From: an uncultured Caulobacteraceae bacterium
Lineage (GTDB): Bacteria; Pseudomonadota; Alphaproteobacteria; Caulobacterales; Caulobacteraceae
Direction of reading: 5' to 3'
Length of the DNA: 10,792 nt
Assembly (NCBI GenBank): GCA_937910255.1
Contig: CALEOQ010000160.1
Span: forward strand, 1-10,792
Shown here: one piece after another, positions 1 through 6,108 of the stretch
How positions within the stretch are numbered: position 1 is the stretch's first letter
Layout: every line of letters begins with the position of its first letter
Translations under genes and position numbers: made by a program
Notes under the pieces: model-generated
Seen by the model: only the letters and a program-made list of their open reading frames with translations
The model's database searches: none
What the model was told of the DNA's origin: nothing

Positions 1-116
1 CCTGATCTGCAGTCACGCTCAGCGACTACTTACGCGCCCCACGGTAGTACGTCTCTAACTGGACTTCTTTTTCTTTGAGGATTTCTTCTTTCTTTTCTTT
101 TTCTTTTTTTTTTTTT
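1..116. other. Non-genomic read-tail noise and poly-T run
   Basis: These bases precede the sequencing adapter and have no coding or regulatory structure. From about 63 to 116 the sequence is almost pure pyrimidine and ends in an unbroken T run abutting the adapter. Read on the minus strand this is insert, adapter, poly-A, then random bases, which is what an Illumina read gives after it passes the end of a short fragment and its adapter. Nothing here should be treated as organismal DNA. The apparent reading frame that starts at 75 and runs to 386 joins this noise, the adapter and genomic DNA, and is spurious. Confidence 0.9.
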
Positions 117-180
117 CAAGCAGAAGACGGCATACGAGATTACGACGTGACTGGAGTTCAGACGTGTGCTCTTCCGATCT
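117..180 (+). other. Illumina P7 / index / read-2 adapter contamination
   Basis: Positions 117-140 are the Illumina P7 flow-cell oligo (CAAGCAGAAGACGG... ending CGAGAT). Positions 141-146 (TACGAC) occupy the index slot and would be read as GTCGTA. Positions 147-180 are the read-2 primer segment (GTGACTGGAGTT... ending CTTCCGATCT). The match is complete across all three parts, so this is a library artefact retained at a contig end. Translated in frame it gives the peptide QAEDGIRD...VTGVQTCALPI, a recurrent contaminant string in protein databases. The contig should be trimmed to begin at 181. Confidence 0.98.
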
Positions 181-221
181 CCGCGTCCGGCCAAGCCCGC
201 CGCTCCTTGCCCTCAAAAATC

Positions 222-274
222 GAGTCACCCTGCGAAGCAGAGTCTAGGCGCGCGGACTCATCACGTCACGAGTC
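222..274. promoter_or_regulatory. Cluster of four GANTC (CcrM-type methylation) sites
   Basis: GANTC occurs at 222-226 (GAGTC), 240-244 (GAGTC), 255-259 (GACTC) and 270-274 (GAGTC), with starts 18, 15 and 15 bp apart. In Caulobacterales and many other alphaproteobacteria GANTC is the target of the cell-cycle methyltransferase CcrM. Such sites are generally sparse and are concentrated in promoters co-regulated by GcrA. By eye I found only about eight others in the rest of the window. A promoter or other cell-cycle-controlled element, probably belonging to a gene to the left of the contig end, is an inference. No downstream gene is visible to confirm it. Confidence 0.4.
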
Positions 275-315
275 ATACCGTCGCGCTTGTGGGCGGATGA
301 TCGGCGGAGGGGGCA

Positions 316-339
316 GACCGCCGCCCGCCGCCGGCGGTC
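316..339 (-). terminator. GC-rich stem-loop downstream of pepN
   Basis: GACCGCCG (316-323) and CGGCGGTC (332-339) form a perfect 8-bp stem with an 8-base loop, beginning 11 bases past the pepN stop codon in the direction of pepN transcription. No T-rich tract follows on the minus strand, so it is not a canonical intrinsic terminator. It could be a weak or Rho-assisted terminator, an mRNA 3'-end stabiliser, or a by-product of high GC content. Confidence 0.35.
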
Positions 340-349
340 ATGGCGCCTT

Positions 350-2977
350 TCAGTCTTCGGCAAGGGCGCGAGAGGCCAGCTCGTAGACGTTCTTGGACAG
401 CCCGGGGTGGGCCACGATGCGCTCCAACTGGCCGCGCATCAGGGCGCCCAGTTCGGGTTTGTAGCGTCGCCAGCCGCCCAGGGGCTCCAGCAGGCGGGCC
501 GCCGTCATGGGGTTGTAGCCGTCGACCATCAGGATCTGGTCGGCCAGGAACTGGTAGCCGGCCCCGCTGGGATCGTGGAAGCGGGCCGGATTGCCGGCGG
601 CGAAGGTCCCGACCAGGGCCCGGAGGCGGTTGGGGTTCTTGGCGTCGAAGGCCGGATGGGCGGTCAGGCCCAACACACGTCCCAGCGCGCCTTCGTCCGG
701 CGCCCGGGCCTGCAGGGCGAACCACTTGTCGATGACCAGGGGCTCGCCCTTCCAGCGCTCGTAGAAGTCGGCCAGGGCCTTCTCGAACGGCTCGCCGCCG
801 ATCTGCATCAGGGCCGACAGGCCGCCCATGGCGTCAGTCATGTTGCCGGCCGCCTCATAGTGGCCAAAGGCGCGCTCGGCGTTTTCGGCGTGGGGATCGG
901 CGGCGAGGATCTCCAGGGCCATGTTGCGCAGGGCGCGGCGACCAGCCCCCGCGGCGTCGGGGGAAAACTCGCCCAGGTCCTGCAGGCCGGTGTGCAGACG
1001 GCCCAGTTCCTCGGCCAGATGCACGGCCAGGCGGGCGCGCAGGGCGTTGCGGGCCAGGTGAATGGCGGCCGGGTCGGCGGGCTGCTGGGCCAGGGCCAAC
1101 TCGGCCTCGCTGGGCAGGGCCAGGAGCAGGGCCTTGAAGGCCGGGTCGGCCGCCTGGTCGGACAGGGCGCGGCCGACAGCCTCGGCATAGCGCTCCTCGC
1201 CCACCTCGTCGGGAGTTCCGGCGCTGCGGGCCAGCATCAGGTCGCGGGCCAAGTCCTGGCCGGCCTCCCAGCGGTTGAACAGGTCCGGATCGGCGGCCAG
1301 CTGGACATAGCGGTCCTTGGGCGCCGCGTCGGTGGTCAGCACCACCGGCGCCGAGAAGCCGCGCAGGGCCGAGAGCACAGGCTCGCGATCCACGCCGGTC
1401 AGGGTGAGGCTGGTCTTTGCGGTGTCGAGCACGACGACGGTCTCGTCGGTGGCCTGGCCGTCGCGTTCGAAGGCCAGCGTACGGCCCTCCCCATCGAGCA
1501 GGCCCAGGCGCACCGGAATGGGCAGGGGCTTCTTGCTGGCCTGGCCCGGCGTGGGCGGGGTCTTCTGGCTCAGGTCAAGCGTCAGGGTCTGGGCGGCGGC
1601 GTCATAGGTGCGGCGAACGTCCAGGCGGGGTGTGCCGGCCTGTTCGTACCAGTCGAAGAAGGTCGACAGGTCCTGCCCAGAGGCTTCGGCGAAGCATTCG
1701 ATGAAGGCCTCCACCGTGGTGGCGTGGCCGTCCCAACGGTCGAAATAGAGGTCCATGCCCTTTCGGAACGCCTCGGCCCCGATCAGGGTCTTGAGCATGC
1801 CGATGACCTCTGAGCCCTTCTCGTAGATGGTCGCGGTGTAGAAGTTGTCGATCTTCAGATAGCTCGACGGCCGCACCGGGTGGGCCAGCGGCCCTTGGTC
1901 CTCGGAGAACTGGCGGGCGCGCAGGGCCTTCACGTCCTTGATCCGCTGGACGGCGGCGCCGCGCATGTCGGCGGAAAAGCTCTGGTCGCGGAAGACGGTC
2001 AGGCCTTCCTTCAGGCACAGCTGGAACCAGTCGCGGCAGGTGATGCGGTCGCCGGTCCAGTTGTGGAAATATTCGTGGGCGACGACGCTCTCGATCCGCT
2101 CATAGTCGAAGTCGGTGGCGGTCGCCTGGTCGGCCAGCAGGAGCGAGGAGTTGAAGATGTTCAGCCCCTTGTTCTCCATCGCCCCGAAATTGAAGTCCCG
2201 CACGGCGACGATCATGAACAGGTCGAGGTCGTATTCCCGGCCGAACGCCTCCTCGTCCCACTTCATCGAGCGCTTGAGGGCGTCCATGGCGTAGACGGCG
2301 CGGTCGGCCATGCCCGGGTCGACATAGATGCGCAGATCGACCTTGCGGCCGCTCATGGTGACGAGGCTGTCCTCCAGCACGTCGAGCTCGCCGGCCACCA
2401 GGGCGAAGAGGTAGCAGGGCTTGGGGAAGGGGTCGTTCCAGACGGCGTAGTGGCGGCCGTCCGGCGTCTGGCCAGATTCCATCAGGTTGCCGTTGGACAG
2501 CAGCCGCTGGAACGCCTTGTCGGCGGTCATCCGCACGGTGAACTTCGACAGCACGTCGGGCCGGTCGGGATACCAGGTGATCTTGCGGAAGCCCTCGGCC
2601 TCGCACTGGGTGCAGAACCGGCCGCCGGACATGTAGAGGCCGTCCAGCGAGGTGTTGGCGGCCGGATCGATCTCAACCTCAGTCTCCAGCACGAAGGCGT
2701 CGGGGACCTGGGCGATGGTCAGGTGCTCGGCGTCGACGACCCGGTCGGCCTCGGCCAGGACGCGGCCGTCGATGGCCACCGAAATCGGGTTCAGCCGCTC
2801 GCCGTTCAGCACCAGGGGCTCGGCGTGGTCGCCGTTGCGGCGCAGGCTGAGCCTGGCCTTCACCCGGGTGGCGCTGGGCTGCAGGTCGAAGTCCAGATGG
2901 ATCTCGTCCACCAGGAAGGCTGGCGGGCGATAGTCGGACAGGCGGATCGGCTGGGGCGTTTCGGTGCGCATCCCCAC
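350..2977 (-). CDS. pepN: Aminopeptidase N (M1 zinc metallopeptidase)
   Basis: Cytoplasmic zinc aminopeptidase that removes N-terminal residues from peptides in general protein turnover. The 875-residue product matches the usual length of bacterial PepN (E. coli PepN is 870). Visible motifs are the substrate-anchoring GAMEN (265-269), the zinc and catalytic motif HEYFH (301-305, with His301, Glu302, His305), the third zinc ligand Glu324 in LKEGLTVF, and the transition-state tyrosine Tyr385 in YTATIYEKG. All are offset by +4 from E. coli numbering. An N-terminal beta domain (about 1-190) precedes the catalytic domain. After about 440 come the beta-sandwich and long helical C-terminal domains. 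The start is GTG at 2977, favoured because AGGG lies 7 bases upstream. An ATG two codons in (2971) is the alternative but has poorer spacing. The unknown-function gene upstream on the same strand ends 51 bp away, so co-transcription is possible. All catalytic residues are intact. Confidence 0.97.
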   Translation of the reverse strand: MGMRTETPQPIRLSDYRPPAFLVDEIHLDFDLQPSATRVKARLSLRRNGDHAEPLVLNGERLNPISVAIDGRVLAEADRVVDAEHLTIAQVPDAFVLETEVEIDPAANTSLDGLYMSGGRFCTQCEAEGFRKITWYPDRPDVLSKFTVRMTADKAFQRLLSNGNLMESGQTPDGRHYAVWNDPFPKPCYLFALVAGELDVLEDSLVTMSGRKVDLRIYVDPGMADRAVYAMDALKRSMKWDEEAFGREYDLDLFMIVAVRDFNFGAMENKGLNIFNSSLLLADQATATDFDYERIESVVAHEYFHNWTGDRITCRDWFQLCLKEGLTVFRDQSFSADMRGAAVQRIKDVKALRARQFSEDQGPLAHPVRPSSYLKIDNFYTATIYEKGSEVIGMLKTLIGAEAFRKGMDLYFDRWDGHATTVEAFIECFAEASGQDLSTFFDWYEQAGTPRLDVRRTYDAAAQTLTLDLSQKTPPTPGQASKKPLPIPVRLGLLDGEGRTLAFERDGQATDETVVVLDTAKTSLTLTGVDREPVLSALRGFSAPVVLTTDAAPKDRYVQLAADPDLFNRWEAGQDLARDLMLARSAGTPDEVGEERYAEAVGRALSDQAADPAFKALLLALPSEAELALAQQPADPAAIHLARNALRARLAVHLAEELGRLHTGLQDLGEFSPDAAGAGRRALRNMALEILAADPHAENAERAFGHYEAAGNMTDAMGGLSALMQIGGEPFEKALADFYERWKGEPLVIDKWFALQARAPDEGALGRVLGLTAHPAFDAKNPNRLRALVGTFAAGNPARFHDPSGAGYQFLADQILMVDGYNPMTAARLLEPLGGWRRYKPELGALMRGQLERIVAHPGLSKNVYELASRALAED

Positions 2978-2998
2978 GATGTAACCCTGCAGGACGGC

Positions 2999-3018
2999 CC
3001 TCGCCAGAGGCGGCGAGG
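2999..3018 (-). other. Stem-loop between the unknown-function gene and pepN
   Basis: CCTCGCC (2999-3005) and GGCGAGG (3012-3018) form a perfect 7-bp stem with a 6-base loop inside the 51-bp gap upstream of the pepN GTG start. A second GGCGAGG copy follows at about 3020. No T tract is present. It may modulate read-through or mRNA processing between the two genes, or be incidental in GC-rich DNA. Confidence 0.25.
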
Positions 3019-3028
3019 CGGCGAGGCC

Positions 3029-3601
3029 TCAGGCGGCGTCTTCTGCGGCTTCCGGGGGCGCCTCTGCGGCGGCGGGGATCTGCTGCAGGAACCGGTCGAC
3101 CTTGCGCGCCTCCTCGGCCAGACGGCGGATTTCCGGCGGCGCGTCCTCCGGCGCCTCGTCCACCAGGGCGGCCAGGTGGCGGGAGATGGACAGCAGCCGC
3201 CGGGTGGAGGCGATCAGCCGGGCCTGGAACTCGATCTTCAGGGGGTCGCGATCATATTCGGCGCCAGGCACCCGCCAGCCGCCCCAGTCATTGGCGTCCG
3301 TGACGATCACCGGATAGGTGCCCGGATAGGGGTGATGGGCGCAGTCGTCGGGCTGCTGCCATTTGTTGCGGGCCCGCAGAAGCCGCCAGCTCGGCTCATC
3401 ATCATTGATGAGATCGTGGCTCGACTGCTCGGGACGCAGCTCGTGAGCGTGGAAGTCGCGGCCCAGGCCCACATCATAGGTCACCCGCACGGGCTCGTCG
3501 AAGCCGCGGGCCCAGACCGGCACGATCTTTTCGATCACGGCCCATGCGCCGACGCTTTCGACCCAGACCTTTTGATTACGTTGGAAGACAGCCTTGGCCA
3601 T
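3029..3601 (-). CDS. Conserved-looking protein of unknown function
   Basis: I do not recognise a named family. The predicted 190-residue product has no signal peptide or membrane segment, so it is probably cytoplasmic. The N-terminal part (about 1-55) is rich in alternating hydrophobic and aromatic residues (QKVWVESVGAWAVIEK, then PVRVTYDVGLGRDFHAHEL), suggesting a small SH3-like beta-barrel. The middle is Trp- and Pro-rich. About 120-190 is helical (EFQARLIASTRRLLSISRHL, then RRLAEEARKVDRFLQQ) and ends in an Ala/Pro/Glu-rich tail. The start chosen is ATG at 3601. A GTG at 3613 would add four residues (MVVR), and neither start has a strong ribosome-binding site. The gene lies 51 bp upstream of pepN on the same strand and diverges from the acyl-CoA dehydrogenase genes. 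A role with PepN is possible only by position. Coding status is supported by typical GC-rich codon use and an uninterrupted frame. Confidence 0.75.
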   Translation of the reverse strand: MAKAVFQRNQKVWVESVGAWAVIEKIVPVWARGFDEPVRVTYDVGLGRDFHAHELRPEQSSHDLINDDEPSWRLLRARNKWQQPDDCAHHPYPGTYPVIVTDANDWGGWRVPGAEYDRDPLKIEFQARLIASTRRLLSISRHLAALVDEAPEDAPPEIRRLAEEARKVDRFLQQIPAAAEAPPEAAEDAA

Positions 3602-3644
3602 ACGCACCACCACACAGAATTTCGTCCATAAGACCCTGAAATCC

Positions 3645-3659
3645 TTGACGCGAGGTCAA
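3645..3659. promoter_or_regulatory. TTGAC-N5-GTCAA palindrome in divergent intergenic region
   Basis: TTGAC (3645-3649), five bases, then GTCAA (3655-3659) form a two-armed palindrome between the divergent unknown-function gene and the first acyl-CoA dehydrogenase gene. TTGACG rightwards and TTGACC leftwards also resemble -35 hexamers, but neither has a good -10 at 16-18 bp. The five-base spacer does not fit the FNR/FixK layout (N4). A dimeric regulator site is a plausible but unproven reading. Confidence 0.3.
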
Positions 3660-3661
3660 TC

Positions 3662-3689
3662 TTTCCACGCCGGCTGCGATGCGTATGGT
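3662..3689 (+). promoter_or_regulatory. Possible sigma70-like promoter for the acyl-CoA dehydrogenase pair
   Basis: TTTCCA (3662-3667) and TATGGT (3684-3689) are separated by 16 bp and each matches the -35 and -10 consensus at four of six positions. It would give a leader of about 40-45 bases before the ATG at 3738. The TTGAC-N5-GTCAA palindrome sits just upstream of this -35. This is a weak prediction. Confidence 0.2.
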
Positions 3690-3737
3690 GGGGGTTCAGG
3701 GAAACGCAGACGCCGCGAACCGGCGGGATAGACGGGC

Positions 3738-4856
3738 ATGAATTTCGATTTTTCAGACGACCAGAAGTTTCTGAAGGGCGAGGCGCGCAAGTTCCTCGAC
3801 GCCCAGTGCCCCACCAGTCGGGTGCGAAAGGTCCTCGACGAAGACGCCAAGGCCTATGACGAGGATCTCTGGAAAGCCGTGGTCGGCCAGGGCTGGCTGG
3901 GAGCCGCCATTCCCGAGGAATACAACGGCCTGGGCCTTGGGCGGCTGGAGCTGTGCGTGATCGCCGAGGAACTTGGCCGCGCCGTCGCCCCGATCCCCTT
4001 CGCCTCCACCGTCTACTTCCTCGCTGAGGCGATCATGCTGGCGGGCTCGGACGAGCAGAAGGCCGATCTGCTGCCGCGCATCGCGGCTGGCGAAGTCATC
4101 GGCGCCATGGCGGTGTCCGAAGGTCCCGGCGTCACCACCGCCTCGACCCTGCAGGCCACGGTGGAGGGCGGAAAACTCAATGGCGTGAAGCTGCCGGTGA
4201 CCGATGGCGACATCGCCACCGTCGCCCTGGTGCTGGCCAAGGAGAACGGCCGGCCAGGCCTGTTCATCGCCGACCTGACCGACGCTTCGGTGACCCGGGA
4301 ATCGCTCAAGACCCTCGACCCCACCCGCGACGCCGCGCGCCTGACCTTCAAGGACGCCCCGGTCCGCCGCCTCGGCGAGGCCGGCCAGGGCCTGGAGCTC
4401 CTGGAGCAGATCAATGACCGCGCCGCGGTGCTGCTGGCCTTCGAACAGTGCGGCGGCGCCGACCGCTGCCTGGAGATGGCCAAGGGCTACGCCCTGGAAC
4501 GCTACGCCTTTGGCCGGGTGATCGGCTCCTATCAGGCCATCAAGCACAAGCTGGCCGACATCTACGTCAAGAACGAGTTGGCCCGCTCCAACGCCTACTA
4601 CGGCGCCTGGGCGCTGAACACCGGGGCGGCCGAACTGCCCGTCGCCGCCAGCGCCGCGCGGATCGCCGGCTCTGAGGCCTACTGGTTCGCCGCCAAGGAA
4701 AACATCCAGACCCATGGGGGCATCGGCTTCACCTGGGAGATGGACTGCCATCTGCACTACCGGCGTTCGCGCCAGCTTTCCCTCGTGGCCGGGGCGCCGC
4801 GGGTCTGGAAGGAACGGCTGGTCAGCCAGCTCGAACGCCGCAACGCCGCCGCCTGA
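3738..4856 (+). CDS. Acyl-CoA dehydrogenase family protein, subunit lacking the catalytic Glu
   Basis: Flavin-dependent acyl-CoA dehydrogenase fold (372 residues, near normal length), which oxidises the alpha-beta bond of an acyl-CoA. The N-terminal helical domain is about 1-115, the beta domain about 120-210, and the C-terminal helical bundle about 220-370. The motifs that normally contact the flavin of the neighbouring subunit are present: RYAFGRVIGSYQ (255-266) and IQTHGGIGF (323-331). However, the usual [ST]EPxxGSD flavin motif is replaced by SEGPGVTTAS. The helix-G position that carries Glu in isovaleryl- and long-chain enzymes is Asp227 (NDR). The MCAD-type YEGT loop is LVAGAP (349-354), without Glu. 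It is therefore probably not active alone. A weak GGGA lies 9 bases before the ATG. The stop codon is 14 bases from the next acyl-CoA dehydrogenase gene, which has the complementary motifs, so a heteromeric enzyme is likely. Substrate unknown. Confidence 0.92.
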   Translation: MNFDFSDDQKFLKGEARKFLDAQCPTSRVRKVLDEDAKAYDEDLWKAVVGQGWLGAAIPEEYNGLGLGRLELCVIAEELGRAVAPIPFASTVYFLAEAIMLAGSDEQKADLLPRIAAGEVIGAMAVSEGPGVTTASTLQATVEGGKLNGVKLPVTDGDIATVALVLAKENGRPGLFIADLTDASVTRESLKTLDPTRDAARLTFKDAPVRRLGEAGQGLELLEQINDRAAVLLAFEQCGGADRCLEMAKGYALERYAFGRVIGSYQAIKHKLADIYVKNELARSNAYYGAWALNTGAAELPVAASAARIAGSEAYWFAAKENIQTHGGIGFTWEMDCHLHYRRSRQLSLVAGAPRVWKERLVSQLERRNAAA

Positions 4857-4870
4857 TAGGGATCAGAATC

Positions 4871-6106
4871 ATGGACTTCAAAGACACCCCCGAAGAGGCC
4901 GCCTACCGCCAGCAGGTGCGCGAGTGGCTCACCGCCAATGCGCCCAAGAAGCGTGAGGGCGAGCCCGACCCCTTAGGCGAATCCAATGACGGCCTGGCCG
5001 CCTCCAAGGCCTGGCAGGCTAAGAAGGCCGCCGCCGGCTATGCCTGCATCACCTGGCCCAAGGAATGGGGCGGGCAGGGCGGCAACCCGATCCAGCAGGT
5101 GATCTTTGGCCAGGAGGAGTCGGCCTTTCCGACCCCGGGCAATCCGTTCCAGATCGGCCTGGGCATGTGCGTGCCCACCGTCATGACCTTCGCCGACGAG
5201 GAGACCAAGAAGCGCTTCGTCGGCCCGGCCATGCGCGGCGAGGAGATCTGGTGTCAGCTGTTCTCCGAGCCCTCGGGCGGGTCCGACGTGGCCGGCGCCC
5301 GCACGCGGGCCGAGCGCGCGCCGGATGGCTCGGGCGACTGGATCATCAACGGCCAGAAGGTGTGGACCACCGGGGCCCAGTTCTCCGACTACGGCATCGT
5401 CATCTGCCGCACCAATCCGGACGCGCCCAAGCACAAGGGCATGACCATGTTCTGGATCGACATGAAGGATCCGGGCGTCGAGGTGCGGCCGATCCACCAG
5501 ATGTCCGGCGGCTCGGGCTTCAACGAGGTCTTCTTCACCGACCTGCGGGTCAAGGATAGCCAGCGCCTGGGCGCAGTGGACGACGGCTGGCGGGTCTCGC
5601 TGGTCACCCTGATGAACGAGCGCCTGGCCGTGGGCGGGGCGTCGGGCGCGGGCTGGAGCGCCTTCATGGAGGCGGCCCGCGAGACCCCGGGTCTCGACGG
5701 CGGCGCGGCCATCAAGGACCAGGCTCTGCGGGAGAAACTGGCCGACTGGTATGTCCAGGCCGAGGGTCTCAAGCACACCCGCAACCGCACCATGACGGCC
5801 CTGTCCAAGGGCGAAACGCCCGGCCCGGAAAGCTCCATCGGCAAGATCATCTCGGCGGTGCAGATGCAGGACCTGGCCAATTCGGCCGTGGAGATGCTCG
5901 ATCAGTACGGGATCATCAACGACCCGGCCCTTGCCCCCCTGCGCGGGGCCTTCCACGCCTCGCTGATGTCGGCGCCAGGCATGCGGATCGCCGGCGGCAC
6001 CGACGAGATCCTGCGCAACATCATCGCCGAGCGCGTGCTGGGCCTGCCCGGCGACATCCGGGTGGACAAGGACGTGGCGTTCAAGGACCTGCCGACGGGG
6101 CGATAG
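4871..6106 (+). CDS. Acyl-CoA dehydrogenase, probable catalytic subunit
   Basis: FAD-dependent acyl-CoA dehydrogenase of 411 residues, expected to form a trans-2-enoyl-CoA and pass electrons to electron-transfer flavoprotein. Visible are the flavin motif SEPSGGSDV (132-140), INGQKVWTT next to the isoalloxazine site, and NERLAVGG, with Glu250 at the helix-G position that serves as catalytic base in isovaleryl- and long-chain enzymes. The C-terminal IAGGTDEILRN (373-383) is typical of this subgroup and has Gly where MCAD has its Glu. The RxxFGxxI...Q and QxxGGxG motifs expected in a homotetramer are missing from the C-terminal helices. The preceding gene supplies them. AGGGATCAG lies just upstream of the ATG, and a 14-base gap follows the first gene's stop, so the two are surely co-transcribed. 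The gene ends 2 bp from the convergent glycosyltransferase. Substrate unknown. Confidence 0.95.
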   Translation: MDFKDTPEEAAYRQQVREWLTANAPKKREGEPDPLGESNDGLAASKAWQAKKAAAGYACITWPKEWGGQGGNPIQQVIFGQEESAFPTPGNPFQIGLGMCVPTVMTFADEETKKRFVGPAMRGEEIWCQLFSEPSGGSDVAGARTRAERAPDGSGDWIINGQKVWTTGAQFSDYGIVICRTNPDAPKHKGMTMFWIDMKDPGVEVRPIHQMSGGSGFNEVFFTDLRVKDSQRLGAVDDGWRVSLVTLMNERLAVGGASGAGWSAFMEAARETPGLDGGAAIKDQALREKLADWYVQAEGLKHTRNRTMTALSKGETPGPESSIGKIISAVQMQDLANSAVEMLDQYGIINDPALAPLRGAFHASLMSAPGMRIAGGTDEILRNIIAERVLGLPGDIRVDKDVAFKDLPTGR

Positions 6107-6108
6107 GT

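Larger units (their letters stand above)
181..349. other. Intergenic region downstream of pepN
   Basis: This is the first genomic stretch after the adapter and lies beyond the pepN stop codon. I see no convincing coding sequence in it. It contains the GANTC cluster (222-274) and a GC-rich stem-loop (316-339), both listed separately. Because 181 is a fragment end next to an adapter, the left-hand genomic neighbour is unknown. The first roughly 100 bases may rest on very few reads. Confidence 0.6.

Noticed and set aside
255..274. Inverted repeat GACTC...GAGTC as a hairpin
   Set aside because: GANTC is itself nearly palindromic, so pairing between copies is automatic. Only the clustering is noteworthy.
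75..386. Open frame of 103 codons crossing the left end
   Set aside because: It translates read noise, the sequencing adapter and non-coding DNA in one frame, so it cannot be a gene.
287..1813. Long plus-strand frame (508 codons) antisense to pepN
   Set aside because: It is a GC-skew shadow of pepN. Composition is Gly/Gln/Val-rich without any recognisable domain, and pepN motifs are intact on the other strand.
1880..3631. Long plus-strand frame (583 codons) antisense to pepN and the upstream gene
   Set aside because: It spans two genes and their intergenic gap, has low-complexity Gly/Val/His-rich composition, and shows no domain signal.
3753..4757. Minus-strand frame opposite the first acyl-CoA dehydrogenase
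   Set aside because: Shadow of a clear enzyme gene; no ribosome-binding site or family features.
4973..5956. Minus-strand frame opposite the second acyl-CoA dehydrogenase
   Set aside because: Shadow frame typical of high-GC codon bias; composition is unlike a folded protein.
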